DNA from: Curtobacterium sp. MCSS17_007
GTDB taxonomy: Bacteria > Actinomycetota > Actinomycetes > Actinomycetales > Microbacteriaceae
Length of the DNA: 64,000 nt
Assembly: GCF_003234175.2 (NCBI RefSeq)
Contig: NZ_CP126257.1
Coordinates: forward strand, 2,542,001-2,606,000
Reading direction: 5' to 3'
How positions within the stretch are numbered: position 1 is the stretch's first letter; every line of letters begins with the position of its first letter. Positions 1-7,913 of the stretch are shown here, piece by piece. The translations under genes were made by a program, and so were the position numbers. A model generated the notes under the pieces. That model saw nothing but the letters and a program-made list of their open reading frames with translations, ran no database searches and had not been told where the DNA came from.

Positions 1-60
1 ACCGTGATCCGCCCCGAGGGCCAGGTCCGGTCGAGCACCCTGGTGTGCCCCGGTCGCTGA
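1..60 (+). CDS. 3' end of an unidentified gene (partial)
   Basis: Frame 1 is open from the window edge and ends with TGA at 58-60, leaving 19 codons (ending in LVCPGR). The old yellow enzyme start follows 53 bp later. Too little is present to name a family, and the reading frame itself is only plausible. Confidence 0.4.
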   Translation, partial: TVIRPEGQVRSSTLVCPGR

Positions 61-113
61 GCATCCGCCGCGGAGTCGGAATTGCGCCACACAACACGTG
101 GTTCAACGGAGGC

Positions 114-1208
114 GTGAAGCTCTTCGAAACCGCCGACCTCGGCGCACTCCACCTCCGCAACCGCATCGTCATGGCGCCCCTCACCCGGACGCGCGCCGGT
201 GAGCAGGGCATCCCGAACGACCTCCTCGTCGAGCACTACGCGCAGCGCGCTGGCCTCGGCATGATCATCACCGAGGGCACCTGGCCGGTGCAGGAGGGCC
301 GCTCGTACCCGGGCCAGCCCGGCATCGAGACCGACGAGCAGATCGCCGGCTGGCGTCGCGTCGCCGACGCGGTGCACGAGCGCGGCGGCACGATCGTCAT
401 GCAGCTCATGCACGGCGGCCGCGTCTCGCACACCGACATCTCGCAGACCCCGCGCATCGTCGGCCCCTCGGCGATCGCCGCGCCGGGCCAGACGCACCTG
501 GCCGACGGCTCGAAGGCCGACATGCCCGTGCCGCACGAGCTCACCACGGACGAGGTGCGCGAGGCTGTCCAGGGCTTCGCGCAGGCCGCCCGCAACGCGA
601 TCGCGGCCGGACTCGACGGGGTCGAGGTGCACGGCGCGAACGGCTACCTGGTGCACGAGTTCCTCTCGCCGGTGTCGAACACCCGCACCGACGAGTACGG
701 CGGCTCCCCCGAGGGCCGCGCTCGCTTCGCGGTCGAGGTCACCACGGCCGTCGCCGACGCGATCGGCGCCGACCGCGTGGGCATCCGCCTGTCGCCGCAG
801 CACAACATCCAGGGCGTGCTCGAGGAGGACGACGCCGACGTCCGTGCGACGTACACCGCCGTGGCCGAGGGGCTCGCACCGCTCGGGCTGGCCTTCGTGG
901 ACGTCCTGCACGCGGAGCCGGGCAGCGAGCTCGTGCAGCACGTCCGTCGCACCGCCGGCGCCCCCTTCATCGCGAACTCGGGCTTCTCGGCGATGACGAC
1001 CCGTGACGAGGCGATCACGCTCCTCGACGGTGACCTGGCGGACGCCGTCGCCGTGGGTCGTGCGGCCATCGCGAACCCGGACCTCGCGGAGCGCTGGGAG
1101 CAGGACGCGGAGCTCAACGAGCCCCGGCCGGAGCTGTTCTACGGCGCGAGCGCCGAGGGCTACACCGACTACCCGACGCTCGACGAGGTGCGCGAGCGGG
1201 TCGCGTAG
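114..1208 (+). CDS. Old yellow enzyme family alkene reductase (NemA/OYE-like)
   Basis: A 364-residue FMN flavoprotein of the old yellow enzyme family, expected to reduce activated C=C bonds of enones or nitro compounds with NAD(P)H in the cytoplasm. Visible family marks are the N-terminal LRNRIVMAPLTR strand, QLMHGGR, the substrate-binding HGAN motif (the family also uses HxxN or HxxH), the TDEYGGS turn and the C-terminal phosphate-binding stretch ending GRAAIANPDL. Length is normal. I start at GTG 114 because homologues begin with (M/V)KLFE; an in-frame GTG at 45 would add a poor 23-residue leader. GGAGG at 108-112 sits only 1 nt before the GTG, which is unusually close. It stands alone, followed by a hairpin. 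The physiological substrate is unknown. Confidence 0.88.
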   Translation: MKLFETADLGALHLRNRIVMAPLTRTRAGEQGIPNDLLVEHYAQRAGLGMIITEGTWPVQEGRSYPGQPGIETDEQIAGWRRVADAVHERGGTIVMQLMHGGRVSHTDISQTPRIVGPSAIAAPGQTHLADGSKADMPVPHELTTDEVREAVQGFAQAARNAIAAGLDGVEVHGANGYLVHEFLSPVSNTRTDEYGGSPEGRARFAVEVTTAVADAIGADRVGIRLSPQHNIQGVLEEDDADVRATYTAVAEGLAPLGLAFVDVLHAEPGSELVQHVRRTAGAPFIANSGFSAMTTRDEAITLLDGDLADAVAVGRAAIANPDLAERWEQDAELNEPRPELFYGASAEGYTDYPTLDEVRERVA

Positions 1209-1224
1209 CCGACGCACCACCTGC

Positions 1225-1266
1225 GGACGGGAGGAGCGGTGCCGGCCGGCACCGCGCCTCCCGTCC
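1225..1266. repeat. GGACGGGAGG-type intergenic hairpin, copy 1
   Basis: Inverted repeat with arms GGACGGGAGGAGCGGTGCC (1225-1243) and its near complement at 1248-1266, starting 16 bp after the OYE stop. It probably acts as a terminator, although no T-run follows. It is one of seven such hairpins in the window (also 16140, 22342, 34880, 52905, 59055, 63933). Confidence 0.75.
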
Positions 1267-1284
1267 GTCCCGGGGCCCCGACGC

Positions 1285-1425
1285 GAAACGCGGTTCCGTC
1301 CGCGAGACACCGTCGGATCCCGCACCGCCTCGCGGTGAACGCGGCGTCTCACCACGACGGGGGCGTCTCGACGAGCCGAGGCGTCTCGTCGCAGCCCAGG
1401 CGTCTCACCGTCAGCGAGGCGCCTC
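1285..1425. repeat. 19-bp-phased GAGAC/GTCTC repeat cluster 1
   Basis: Short units recur at nearly constant spacing: GAAAC 1285 and GAGAC 1304 on the plus strand, then GCGTCTC (its reverse orientation) starting at 1344, 1363, 1381 and 1400 and GCGCCTC at 1419. The intervals are 18-19 bp. The cluster fills the gap between the convergent OYE and MobA-like genes. Function unknown. Confidence 0.6.
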
Positions 1426-1998
1426 GTCGGACGGACGGTCGCGATCGGCACCGTCCCACAGGTCGGCGCAGTCGACACCCACGACGCCGGCGCGCCGGAG
1501 CCAGGCGCCGGCGACCCGGTCCGACGGGTCGGCCGTGACCGCCTCGACGAGCGCGTCGCGGCGGGTGGGTCCGACGAGCACCGGGTGGCCCGGACGCTCC
1601 CCGAACACCGCCCGGCGCAGCACGTCCGGATCGTCGACCGTCCCGACGATCCGCCGGACCACCGCGGACGGCAGCGTCGGCAGATCGACGAGCGAGACGC
1701 ACGCCACGGTGTCCCCGTCGAGCGCCCGGAGCCCGGCCGCGAGCGAGGCACCGGGGCCGGCTGACCAGTCCGCGGCGACGATGCTCCGCACACCCCCGCC
1801 GTCCGGCACGAGCTCCCGTGCACCCGTCGCGGCGGCGCCGAGGACCACCACGACCTCGCGACACCCACCGTCGAGCAGCGCTCGGACGCCCAGCTCGACC
1901 CACGGGGTCCCGTCGGGATCGCGCACCAGCGCCTTCGGCATCCCCATCCGCTGGCCGGCACCCGCGGCCAGCAGGACGCCGGTCACCGGGAGCGGCAC
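1411..1998 (-). CDS. MobA-like molybdenum cofactor nucleotidyltransferase
   Basis: A 195-residue NTP-transferase of the MobA/MocA family. The N-terminus carries the signature LAAGxGxRMGxPKAL (seen as LLAAGAGQRMGMPKAL) that binds the nucleotide phosphates, and SLVDLPTL about 90 residues later fits the metal-binding aspartate strand. MocA members transfer CMP to molybdopterin for xanthine-dehydrogenase-type enzymes. The location beside xdh genes supports that role, but CTP versus GTP specificity cannot be read from sequence. The GTG start at 1998 lies 14 nt after the uricase stop, so both are probably one transcript. No clear ribosome binding site is seen, which suggests translational coupling; an in-frame GTG at 1986 is an alternative start. 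Confidence 0.82.
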   Translation of the reverse strand: MPLPVTGVLLAAGAGQRMGMPKALVRDPDGTPWVELGVRALLDGGCREVVVVLGAAATGARELVPDGGGVRSIVAADWSAGPGASLAAGLRALDGDTVACVSLVDLPTLPSAVVRRIVGTVDDPDVLRRAVFGERPGHPVLVGPTRRDALVEAVTADPSDRVAGAWLRRAGVVGVDCADLWDGADRDRPSDEAPR

Positions 1999-2012
1999 GA
2001 GTGGGCCCGCGA

Positions 2013-2957
2013 TCAGACGAACGCCGGCACCGACGTCCACGCCGCCGGGGCGTCCTCGACCCCGTCGCGCACGACCGTGCCCGAGATCAGCCCGTAGGGA
2101 CGGTCTGCGGCGAAGAACACCTCGCCCGGGTTCTCGAGCCCGAACGGGGCGAGGTCGACCAGGAAGTGGTGCTTGTTCGGCATCGAGAAGCGGACCTCGG
2201 CGATCTCGGGGAACGCCTCGATCGCGGCACGCCCCATCGCGAACAGGGTCTGCTGCAGCGCGAGCGAGTGCAGGTCGGCGAAGGTCGCGAGCATCCGGTC
2301 GAGCACGCCGGTGTACACCGCGTCGTAGTCGATCCCCGCGGCGACGGCCTCCGGCGTGTACCGCCAGCGTGCGGTGACGGAGGTCGCCAGGATCCGGTCG
2401 TCGGTCTCGGCGAGCGTCGTGTACCCGTCGCGGGGGAAGCCGTGGAACTCGCTCCCGGTGGACTTCAGCACGGTCAGGTCGGTCACGCCCGCGAGCACGT
2501 GCACGTCGTCGCCGTCGACCTGCACCACCGCGGTGCGGGTCCCGCGACCGGCCCGGACGAACGAGTGGTCGTGCTCGTGCCCGTCGACCGCGATGCGCTC
2601 CCAGGCGTGCTGCTCGGCGGAGAGCGTCGACCCGTCGTACCAGTCGAAGGCGGTGGCGAAGTGACGGCCGAGGCGCAGCAGGAACTCCTCGGGGGTGCCG
2701 ACCCCGTGCTCCTTCGCGAACGCGTAGACGGTGTTCTTCTGGGTGTCGGTCGCGACGACCTTCGCGTTGTCGCCGTCGGTGTACGACTCGGCGAGCGCCG
2801 CGCCCCGCAGCTGCGTGGTGATCGTGAGGTCCTCGATCTCGTGCCGGTCGGTGTCGCGGGTGACGCGCACGAGCCGGACCTCGGCCTTGCCGTACTGGTT
2901 CGCTCCGAGGCGGACGGTCGTGGTGGTGGGGGCGGGCGTGGCCTCGGTGATCTCCAT
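2013..2957 (-). CDS. Urate oxidase (uricase)
   Basis: A 314-residue cofactor-independent urate oxidase, which converts urate to 5-hydroxyisourate and H2O2. Two T-fold halves are present: NQYGKAEVRLVRV at the N-terminus, a TDTQKNTVYAFAKEH stretch (catalytic Thr and Lys region), the ExF fold around FHGFPRDGYTTL, and the C-terminal SMPNKHHFLVDL motif. Length matches the family. The ATG at 2957 lies 6 nt after a CATCGT -10-like box with a phased GlnR-type site behind it, so the mRNA may be leaderless and nitrogen controlled. It is divergent from the xdh operon and co-transcribed with the MobA-like gene. Genes for 5-hydroxyisourate hydrolase and OHCU decarboxylase are not in the window. Confidence 0.93.
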   Translation of the reverse strand: MEITEATPAPTTTTVRLGANQYGKAEVRLVRVTRDTDRHEIEDLTITTQLRGAALAESYTDGDNAKVVATDTQKNTVYAFAKEHGVGTPEEFLLRLGRHFATAFDWYDGSTLSAEQHAWERIAVDGHEHDHSFVRAGRGTRTAVVQVDGDDVHVLAGVTDLTVLKSTGSEFHGFPRDGYTTLAETDDRILATSVTARWRYTPEAVAAGIDYDAVYTGVLDRMLATFADLHSLALQQTLFAMGRAAIEAFPEIAEVRFSMPNKHHFLVDLAPFGLENPGEVFFAADRPYGLISGTVVRDGVEDAPAAWTSVPAFV

Positions 2958-2963
2958 GGGCCG

Positions 2964-3006
2964 ACGATGACATCCGTGTGTTTCGGTGGTGGGTCGAACA
3001 GGTCAC
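2964..3006 (-). promoter_or_regulatory. GlnR-like box and -10 of the uricase gene
   Basis: Reading the minus strand: GTGAC (3006-3002), GACCC (2995-2991) and GAAAC (2984-2980), each 11 bp apart, then CATCGT (2969-2964) as the -10. The GAAAC begins 15 bp before the -10, and the -10 ends 6 nt before the uricase ATG. Same geometry as the four other boxes in the window. The middle half-site and the -10 are the weakest of the set. Confidence 0.6.
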
Positions 3007-3034
3007 GAGCTGCGTCCCGACCGACGTCCCGGTC

Positions 3035-3088
3035 GTGACCCGGCCGTCGACCGCCCGTAACGACGCGGAAACACCCGTTCCCTAGCGT
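3035..3088 (+). promoter_or_regulatory. GlnR-like box and -10 of the xdh operon
   Basis: GTGAC (3035), GTCGA (3046, degenerate), GTAAC (3057) and GAAAC (3068) lie on an exact 11-bp register. TAGCGT (3083-3088) is the -10, 15 bp after the start of GAAAC. GTAAC-N6-GAAAC is a perfect match to the GlnR consensus gTnAc-N6-GaAAc. The predicted transcript starts near 3095, about 165 nt before the xdhB ATG. Confidence 0.72.
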
Positions 3089-3142
3089 TGCCGCACGGCG
3101 CCCCGTCGCGTCGTCCCCCGCACCGGCACGAAGGAGGTCCCC

Positions 3143-3400
3143 GTGGCGCACCCCACCGCACCCCGGCGGCCCTCGGCATGGAACCGCGGGATGATCGCGC
3201 ACGGCCGACGGTCCGACGGCACCCCCGTCCCGTCCCGCCACCCCGATCGGACCCCTGCATGGACCTCGTCACCGTCCGCACCGTGCGGACACCGTCGCAC
3301 CGCGACGACCTCGCCCTCGCACCCGGTGAGCAGCCGCTCGCCGGCGGCACGTGGCTGTACTCCGAGGAGCAGCCCGGCCTCACCGGTCTCGTCGACCTGA
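3143..3400 (+). CDS. Possible leader ORF overlapping the start of xdhB
   Basis: A strong ribosome binding site, AAGGAGG at 3131-3137, is placed 5 nt before GTG 3143. That GTG opens an 85-codon frame that runs out of frame into the FAD-subunit gene and stops at 3400. The true xdhB ATG at 3259 has no good Shine-Dalgarno sequence. The peptide is Pro/Arg/Ser-rich and resembles no family I know. It could be a leader whose translation is coupled to xdhB, or the strong site may serve only for ribosome loading. Confidence 0.28.
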   Translation: MAHPTAPRRPSAWNRGMIAHGRRSDGTPVPSRHPDRTPAWTSSPSAPCGHRRTATTSPSHPVSSRSPAARGCTPRSSPASPVSST

Positions 3401-4083
3401 CGACGCTGGGGTGGCCCGACACCGAACGGCCGCCGGGCACGCTGCGCATCGCGGCGACGTGCACGATCGCCGCGCTGCTCGGCACCGCACCGGACGCCGG
3501 GTGGCGTGCCTGGCCGCTCGTCGGCCGGTGCGCGAACGCCCTGTTGGCGTCGTTCAAGGTCTGGAACGCGGCCACGGTCGGCGGCAACGTCGCGACCGCA
3601 CTGCCCGCCGGTGCGATCACGGCGCTGCTCGTGACCCTCGACGCCTCGGCCCTCGTCTGGACGCCGGACGGCGGGGAGCGCCGACTCCCGGTCGCCGACC
3701 TGGTCACCGGGCCCCGGGCGACGGCGCTCGCCCCGGGCGAGGTGATCCGGGCACTCGACGTCCCGGAGTCCGCGCTCGCCGCCCCCACCGGGTACCGGCG
3801 CGTCTCGCTCAGCCCGCACGGCCGCACCGGCGCGCTCGTCACCGCCCGGTGGTCCGACACGGGGTCGGTGCTCGTCGTGACGGGGGCGACGCCGCGCCCG
3901 CTCGTCCTCCGGTCGCCCGCCGTCCCCGACCCCGCCGAGCTCGACGCCCGGTTGGCCGCCCACGATGACTGGTACGACGACCCGCACGGCTCCCCCGCCT
4001 GGCGCCGAGCGGTGAGTCGTCGGTTCGCAGCCGAGCTGGTGGCCGAGCGGTCCGCCGTCGTCCGTGCAGGAGGTGCGGCGTGA
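3259..4083 (+). CDS. Xanthine dehydrogenase FAD-binding subunit (XdhB-type)
   Basis: A 274-residue FAD-binding subunit of the xanthine dehydrogenase/CO-dehydrogenase M family, passing electrons from the Fe-S clusters to NAD+ or another acceptor. The FAD diphosphate loop is seen as LAGGTWL near residue 28, and the second conserved loop as [14 protein letters not shown] near residue 111, matching the family's TxGGN signature. The C-terminal CO_deh_flav_C-like region is short. The ATG at 3259 is supported by homology of MDLVTV... and is the first good in-frame start. Its stop overlaps the GTG of the next gene (GTGA, 4080-4083), so the two are translationally coupled. Together with the Fe-S/Mo subunit it should oxidise hypoxanthine or xanthine; related substrates cannot be excluded. 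Confidence 0.87.
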   Translation: MDLVTVRTVRTPSHRDDLALAPGEQPLAGGTWLYSEEQPGLTGLVDLTTLGWPDTERPPGTLRIAATCTIAALLGTAPDAGWRAWPLVGRCANALLASFKVWNAATVGGNVATALPAGAITALLVTLDASALVWTPDGGERRLPVADLVTGPRATALAPGEVIRALDVPESALAAPTGYRRVSLSPHGRTGALVTARWSDTGSVLVVTGATPRPLVLRSPAVPDPAELDARLAAHDDWYDDPHGSPAWRRAVSRRFAAELVAERSAVVRAGGAA

Positions 4084-6893
4084 GGTTCGTGGTGGACGGC
4101 CTGGCGGTGGACGCCGAGCCGCAGCCCGGTCAGGTGCTCCGGACCCTGCTCCGCGAGCACGGCGTGACGAGCGTCAAGAAGGGCTGCGACGCCGGAGACT
4201 GCGGCGCCTGCTCAGTCCTCGTCGACGGCGTGCCCGTGCACGCCTGCATCACACCGGCGCACCGCGTCACGGGCCGGACCGTGACCACCGCGGCCGGGCT
4301 CGGCACCCCGGAGGACCCGCACCCCGTGCAGCGCGCCTTCGCCGAGGCCCCCGGGTTCCAGTGCGGCTTCTGCACGGCCGGGTACGTGGTCACGGCGTCG
4401 GCGCTCGACGACGACCAGCTCGGCGACCGGCACCGCGCACTCAAGGGGAACCTCTGCCGCTGCACCGGGTACCGCGCGATCGAGGACGCACTCGACGGCG
4501 TGCGCAACACCGCGTGCGCGAGCGCCGGAGCCGCCGTCGGGACGTCGGTCGCCGCGCCAGCCGCGATGCGGATCGTCACCGGCCGGGAAGAGTACACGCT
4601 CGACGCCCGGCCCACCGAGGCCCTGTTGCACGTCGCGGTCCTCGGCAGCCCGCACCCGCACGCCCGGATCACGGCGATCGACACGAGCGCGGCCGAGGCG
4701 CTCCCCGGCGTGCACGCGGTGCTCACCCACCACGACGACCCCGGGGTGCTGTTCTCCACGGGCCGGCACGAGTCACGGCTCGACGACCCGGACGACACCC
4801 GGGTGTTCGACCGGGTCCTCCGGTTCCGGGGTCAGCGCGTCGCTGCGGTCGTCGCGGACAGCGTCCGGATCGCGGAGCAGGCGTGTGCGCTCCTGCGGGT
4901 CGACTACGAGGTCCTGCCGAGCGTGCACGACGTCGACGCCGCCCGGCGCCCCGGCGCCCCGCTGCTGCACGGTGACAAGACCACCGCGGAGCGCCGCATC
5001 GCCGAACCGGCGCGCAACGTCGTCGCGGCGCTGCACGGCGGGACGGGGGACGTCGAGGCGGCGCTGGCCGCCGCCGCGGCGACGGTCGAGGGCACCTGGT
5101 CGACGGGCCGGGTCTCGCACGCCGCCCTCGAGACGCACGCGACCCGCGGGTCGCTGGACCGGGACGGGAGGCTCGTGCTGCGGACCGCCACGCAGGTCCC
5201 GTTCCTGGTCCGCGACGAGATCGCCCACGTCTTCGGCCTCGACCCGGCACGGGTGCGCGTGGTGGCGAAGCGCGTCGGCGGCGGGTTCGGCGGCAAGCAG
5301 GAGCTGCTGACCGAGGACCTCGTGACCCTGGCCGTGCTGCGGACGGGTCGCACCGTGCAGTACGAGTACAGCCGCCGCGACGAGTTCACCATCGCCCCGA
5401 CGCGCCACCCGATGCGCGTGCGGGTCCGGCTGGGAGCGGACGCCGAGGGGCGCCTCACCGCCCTGCACGTCGACCAGACCATGGACACCGGCGCCTACGG
5501 CAACCACGGTGTCGGCGTCATGTTCCACTCGGTCAGCGAGTCGGTCGCGGTCTACCGGTGCCCGTCGAAGCGGGTCGACGCCGAGTCCGTGTACACGAAC
5601 AACCTGCCGTCCGGGGCGTTCCGCGGGTACGGCCTGGGCCAGGTGGTCTTCGCGATCGAGTCGGCGATGGACGACCTCGCGCGGCGGCTCGACCTCGACC
5701 CGTTCGAGTTCCGACGCCGGAACGTCGTCGTGCCCGGCGACCCGCTCGTCGTCACCGACCCCGACGAACAGGACGACCTGCGGTGGGAGGGCAGCTACGG
5801 TCTCGACCAGTGCCTCGACCTGGTCGAGGACGCCCTGCGCGCACCGCTCCCCGAGGTGCCCGCGATGGACGGCCCCGCCCTCGACGATCCGGCTCCGGAC
5901 GGGTCGGGTGACTGGGCGCACGGCACCGGCATCGCGCTCGCGGCGATCGCGACCATGCCCCCGCGCGGGCACCACGCGCACGTCTCCGTCGAGGCGACCA
6001 CGGACGGCCGCTACCGCATCGGCGTCGGGACGGCCGAGTTCGGCAACGGTACGACCACCGTGCACACCCAGCTCGTCGCGACCGCGCTCGGCACCACCCC
6101 GGACCGCGTCGACGTGCACCAGTCGGACACCGACGCCGCCCGGCACGACACCGGTGCCTTCGGCTCGGCCGGCGTCGTGGTCGCGGGCAGGGCCCTGTAC
6201 GCCGCAGCGCAGGACCTCCGCGAGCAGCTCACCGCGCGTGCGCTGACCCTCGTGGCGGCCCGGACACCGCGCACCGCGTCCGGGGTGCTCGGCCCCGCCG
6301 TCGAGGTCCTGCCGGACGGCGTCCGCATCGGCGACGAGGTCGTCGGACACGCCGAGCTCCTGGCGGAGGGACCGCTCGTCGCACACGCGAGCCACGACGG
6401 CACCCCGCGGTCCCTCGCGTTCACGGTGCACGGCGCCCGCGTCGCCGTGCACCGCCCGACCGGTGAGGTCCGCGTGCTCCACAGCGTGCAGGCGGTCGAC
6501 GCCGGGACGGTCCTGAACCCCGAGCAGCTGCGCGGGCAGGTCGAGGGCGGCGCCGCACAGGCGATCGGCTCGACGCTCTACGAGGAGGTCGTGCTCGACG
6601 ACACCGGCCGTGTCACGACCGACGCGTTCCGGTCGTACCGGGTGCCGAAGATCTCCGACGTGCCGCGCACCGAGGTCCGCTTCGCCGAGACCCACGACCC
6701 GCTCGGGCCGCTCGGCGCGAAGTCGATGAGCGAGGCGCCGTACAACCCCGTCGCGCCCGCCGTGGCGAACGCCGTCCGCGACGCGATCGGGGTGCGGCCG
6801 TACCGACTGCCGATGACCCGGGACCGGGTGTGGGCCCTGCTGCAGGGCGCGACGGCGGGCGCGTCGGACCCGACCGACGCCGGAGGTGCGTGA
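4080..6893 (+). CDS. Xanthine dehydrogenase, fused 2Fe-2S and molybdopterin subunit
   Basis: A 937-residue fusion of the usual small Fe-S subunit and large Mo subunit. Residues about 1-150 hold two 2Fe-2S centres: the plant-type set CDAGDCGAC with a later Cys at VHAC, and the helical-bundle set CGFC...CRC. Residues about 160-930 are the aldehyde oxidase/xanthine dehydrogenase Mo domains, with the GGGFGGKQE molybdopterin loop, GAFRGYG and the late [12 protein letters not shown] stretch in which the Glu fits the catalytic base region. The enzyme hydroxylates purines such as hypoxanthine or xanthine to urate, feeding the uricase next door. The GTG start overlaps the xdhB stop by 4 bp. The order FAD / Fe-S+Mo differs from E. 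coli XdhABC, where Fe-S is separate, and from animal enzymes, where all three are fused. Confidence 0.9.
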   Translation: MRFVVDGLAVDAEPQPGQVLRTLLREHGVTSVKKGCDAGDCGACSVLVDGVPVHACITPAHRVTGRTVTTAAGLGTPEDPHPVQRAFAEAPGFQCGFCTAGYVVTASALDDDQLGDRHRALKGNLCRCTGYRAIEDALDGVRNTACASAGAAVGTSVAAPAAMRIVTGREEYTLDARPTEALLHVAVLGSPHPHARITAIDTSAAEALPGVHAVLTHHDDPGVLFSTGRHESRLDDPDDTRVFDRVLRFRGQRVAAVVADSVRIAEQACALLRVDYEVLPSVHDVDAARRPGAPLLHGDKTTAERRIAEPARNVVAALHGGTGDVEAALAAAAATVEGTWSTGRVSHAALETHATRGSLDRDGRLVLRTATQVPFLVRDEIAHVFGLDPARVRVVAKRVGGGFGGKQELLTEDLVTLAVLRTGRTVQYEYSRRDEFTIAPTRHPMRVRVRLGADAEGRLTALHVDQTMDTGAYGNHGVGVMFHSVSESVAVYRCPSKRVDAESVYTNNLPSGAFRGYGLGQVVFAIESAMDDLARRLDLDPFEFRRRNVVVPGDPLVVTDPDEQDDLRWEGSYGLDQCLDLVEDALRAPLPEVPAMDGPALDDPAPDGSGDWAHGTGIALAAIATMPPRGHHAHVSVEATTDGRYRIGVGTAEFGNGTTTVHTQLVATALGTTPDRVDVHQSDTDAARHDTGAFGSAGVVVAGRALYAAAQDLREQLTARALTLVAARTPRTASGVLGPAVEVLPDGVRIGDEVVGHAELLAEGPLVAHASHDGTPRSLAFTVHGARVAVHRPTGEVRVLHSVQAVDAGTVLNPEQLRGQVEGGAAQAIGSTLYEEVVLDDTGRVTTDAFRSYRVPKISDVPRTEVRFAETHDPLGPLGAKSMSEAPYNPVAPAVANAVRDAIGVRPYRLPMTRDRVWALLQGATAGASDPTDAGGA

Positions 6894-7885
6894 TGTTCGA
6901 ACTGGCACCGCGCCTCCTGGCCGTCCTCGACGCCGACGAGCCGGTCGTCGTCGCGACGGCCGTGTCGATGACCGGGAGCGCACCGAGCGGCGTCGGGACG
7001 TCGATGGCGGTGCTGCCCGGCGGCCAGGTCGTCGGCACGATCTCGGGCGGCTGCGTCGAGGGATCGCTGTTCGTGACCGCGGAGCAGGTGCTCGAGACCG
7101 GCGACCCGGTGCTCGAGCGGTTCGGGTTCGACGCCGCCCCGGACGACCCGGACGCCCTGTGGGCACCGGCACTCCGGTGCGGCGGTCGGGTCGAGGTGCT
7201 GGTCCGGCGGATCGCTCCCGACGACACCCTGCTCGTCGGGGCCCTGCGCGATGCGGCGCGGGGCGTGCCGACCTCGGTGTCGCTCTCGCTCGAGGCGGCG
7301 ACCCTCGGGGTGGTCGTGACCGCGCCGGACGGCTGTCGCGGGCGCGTCTTCGTCGAGCGGGCGGACCACCGGCCCCGTTGCGTCGTCGTGGGCGCCGTCG
7401 AGACCGCGGTCGCGCTGACCAACGCTGCCGCGGTGCTCGGCTACGCGGTCACGGTGGTCGACCCACGGCCGGTGTTCCTGACCGACGAGCGGTTCCCTGC
7501 GGCCGAGGAGCGGATCGTCGGGTGGCCGACCCGGGTGCTCCGGGACCTCCCGATCGACGGCACGACGGTCGTGGTGGTGCTGTCCCACGACGACCGGTTC
7601 GACGCCGACGTCATCGACCTGGCGCTGCGTCGCGGGGCCGGGTACGTCGGCGCGATGGGATCACGGGTGACACACGAACGGCGGGACGGGGCGCTGCGGG
7701 CGATGGGCACGCCGGACCTCGACCGGCTCCGCTCCCCGATCGGGCTCGACATCGGTGCGGAGACCCCGGCCGAGATGGCCGTCGCGGTCATGGCCGAGGT
7801 GGTCGCCGTGCGTCGGGGTGCCCCCGGCGGCGCCCTGACGGGCGGGGCCGGTCCGATCCACCGGAGCGCGGCGGCCGCGCGCTGA
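6893..7885 (+). CDS. XdhC/CoxI family molybdoenzyme maturation protein
   Basis: A 330-residue XdhC-type chaperone. In studied systems this family binds molybdopterin, helps its sulfuration and inserts it into xanthine dehydrogenase. The N-terminal XdhC/CoxI domain carries GSAPSGVGTSMAV and the conserved SGGCVEG motif. The C-terminal Rossmann-like XdhC_C domain is seen around CVVVGAVETAVAL, VVDPRP and the late GYVGAMGSR stretch. The Rossmann loop here reads GAVETA rather than the commoner GAGHVA-like loop. The ATG at 6893 overlaps the TGA of the Mo subunit by one base, making it the last gene of the xdh operon. It ends 28 bp from the 3' end of the convergent deaminase gene. Confidence 0.85.
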   Translation: MFELAPRLLAVLDADEPVVVATAVSMTGSAPSGVGTSMAVLPGGQVVGTISGGCVEGSLFVTAEQVLETGDPVLERFGFDAAPDDPDALWAPALRCGGRVEVLVRRIAPDDTLLVGALRDAARGVPTSVSLSLEAATLGVVVTAPDGCRGRVFVERADHRPRCVVVGAVETAVALTNAAAVLGYAVTVVDPRPVFLTDERFPAAEERIVGWPTRVLRDLPIDGTTVVVVLSHDDRFDADVIDLALRRGAGYVGAMGSRVTHERRDGALRAMGTPDLDRLRSPIGLDIGAETPAEMAVAVMAEVVAVRRGAPGGALTGGAGPIHRSAAAAR

Positions 7886-7913
7886 CCCGCCGTCCGCACC
7901 GCGCGCGCCCCCG

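Noticed and set aside
4773..7172. A 799-codon antisense frame over the xdh Mo subunit
   Set aside because: Arg/Gly/Val-rich shadow of a well-supported gene, with no domain or ribosome site.
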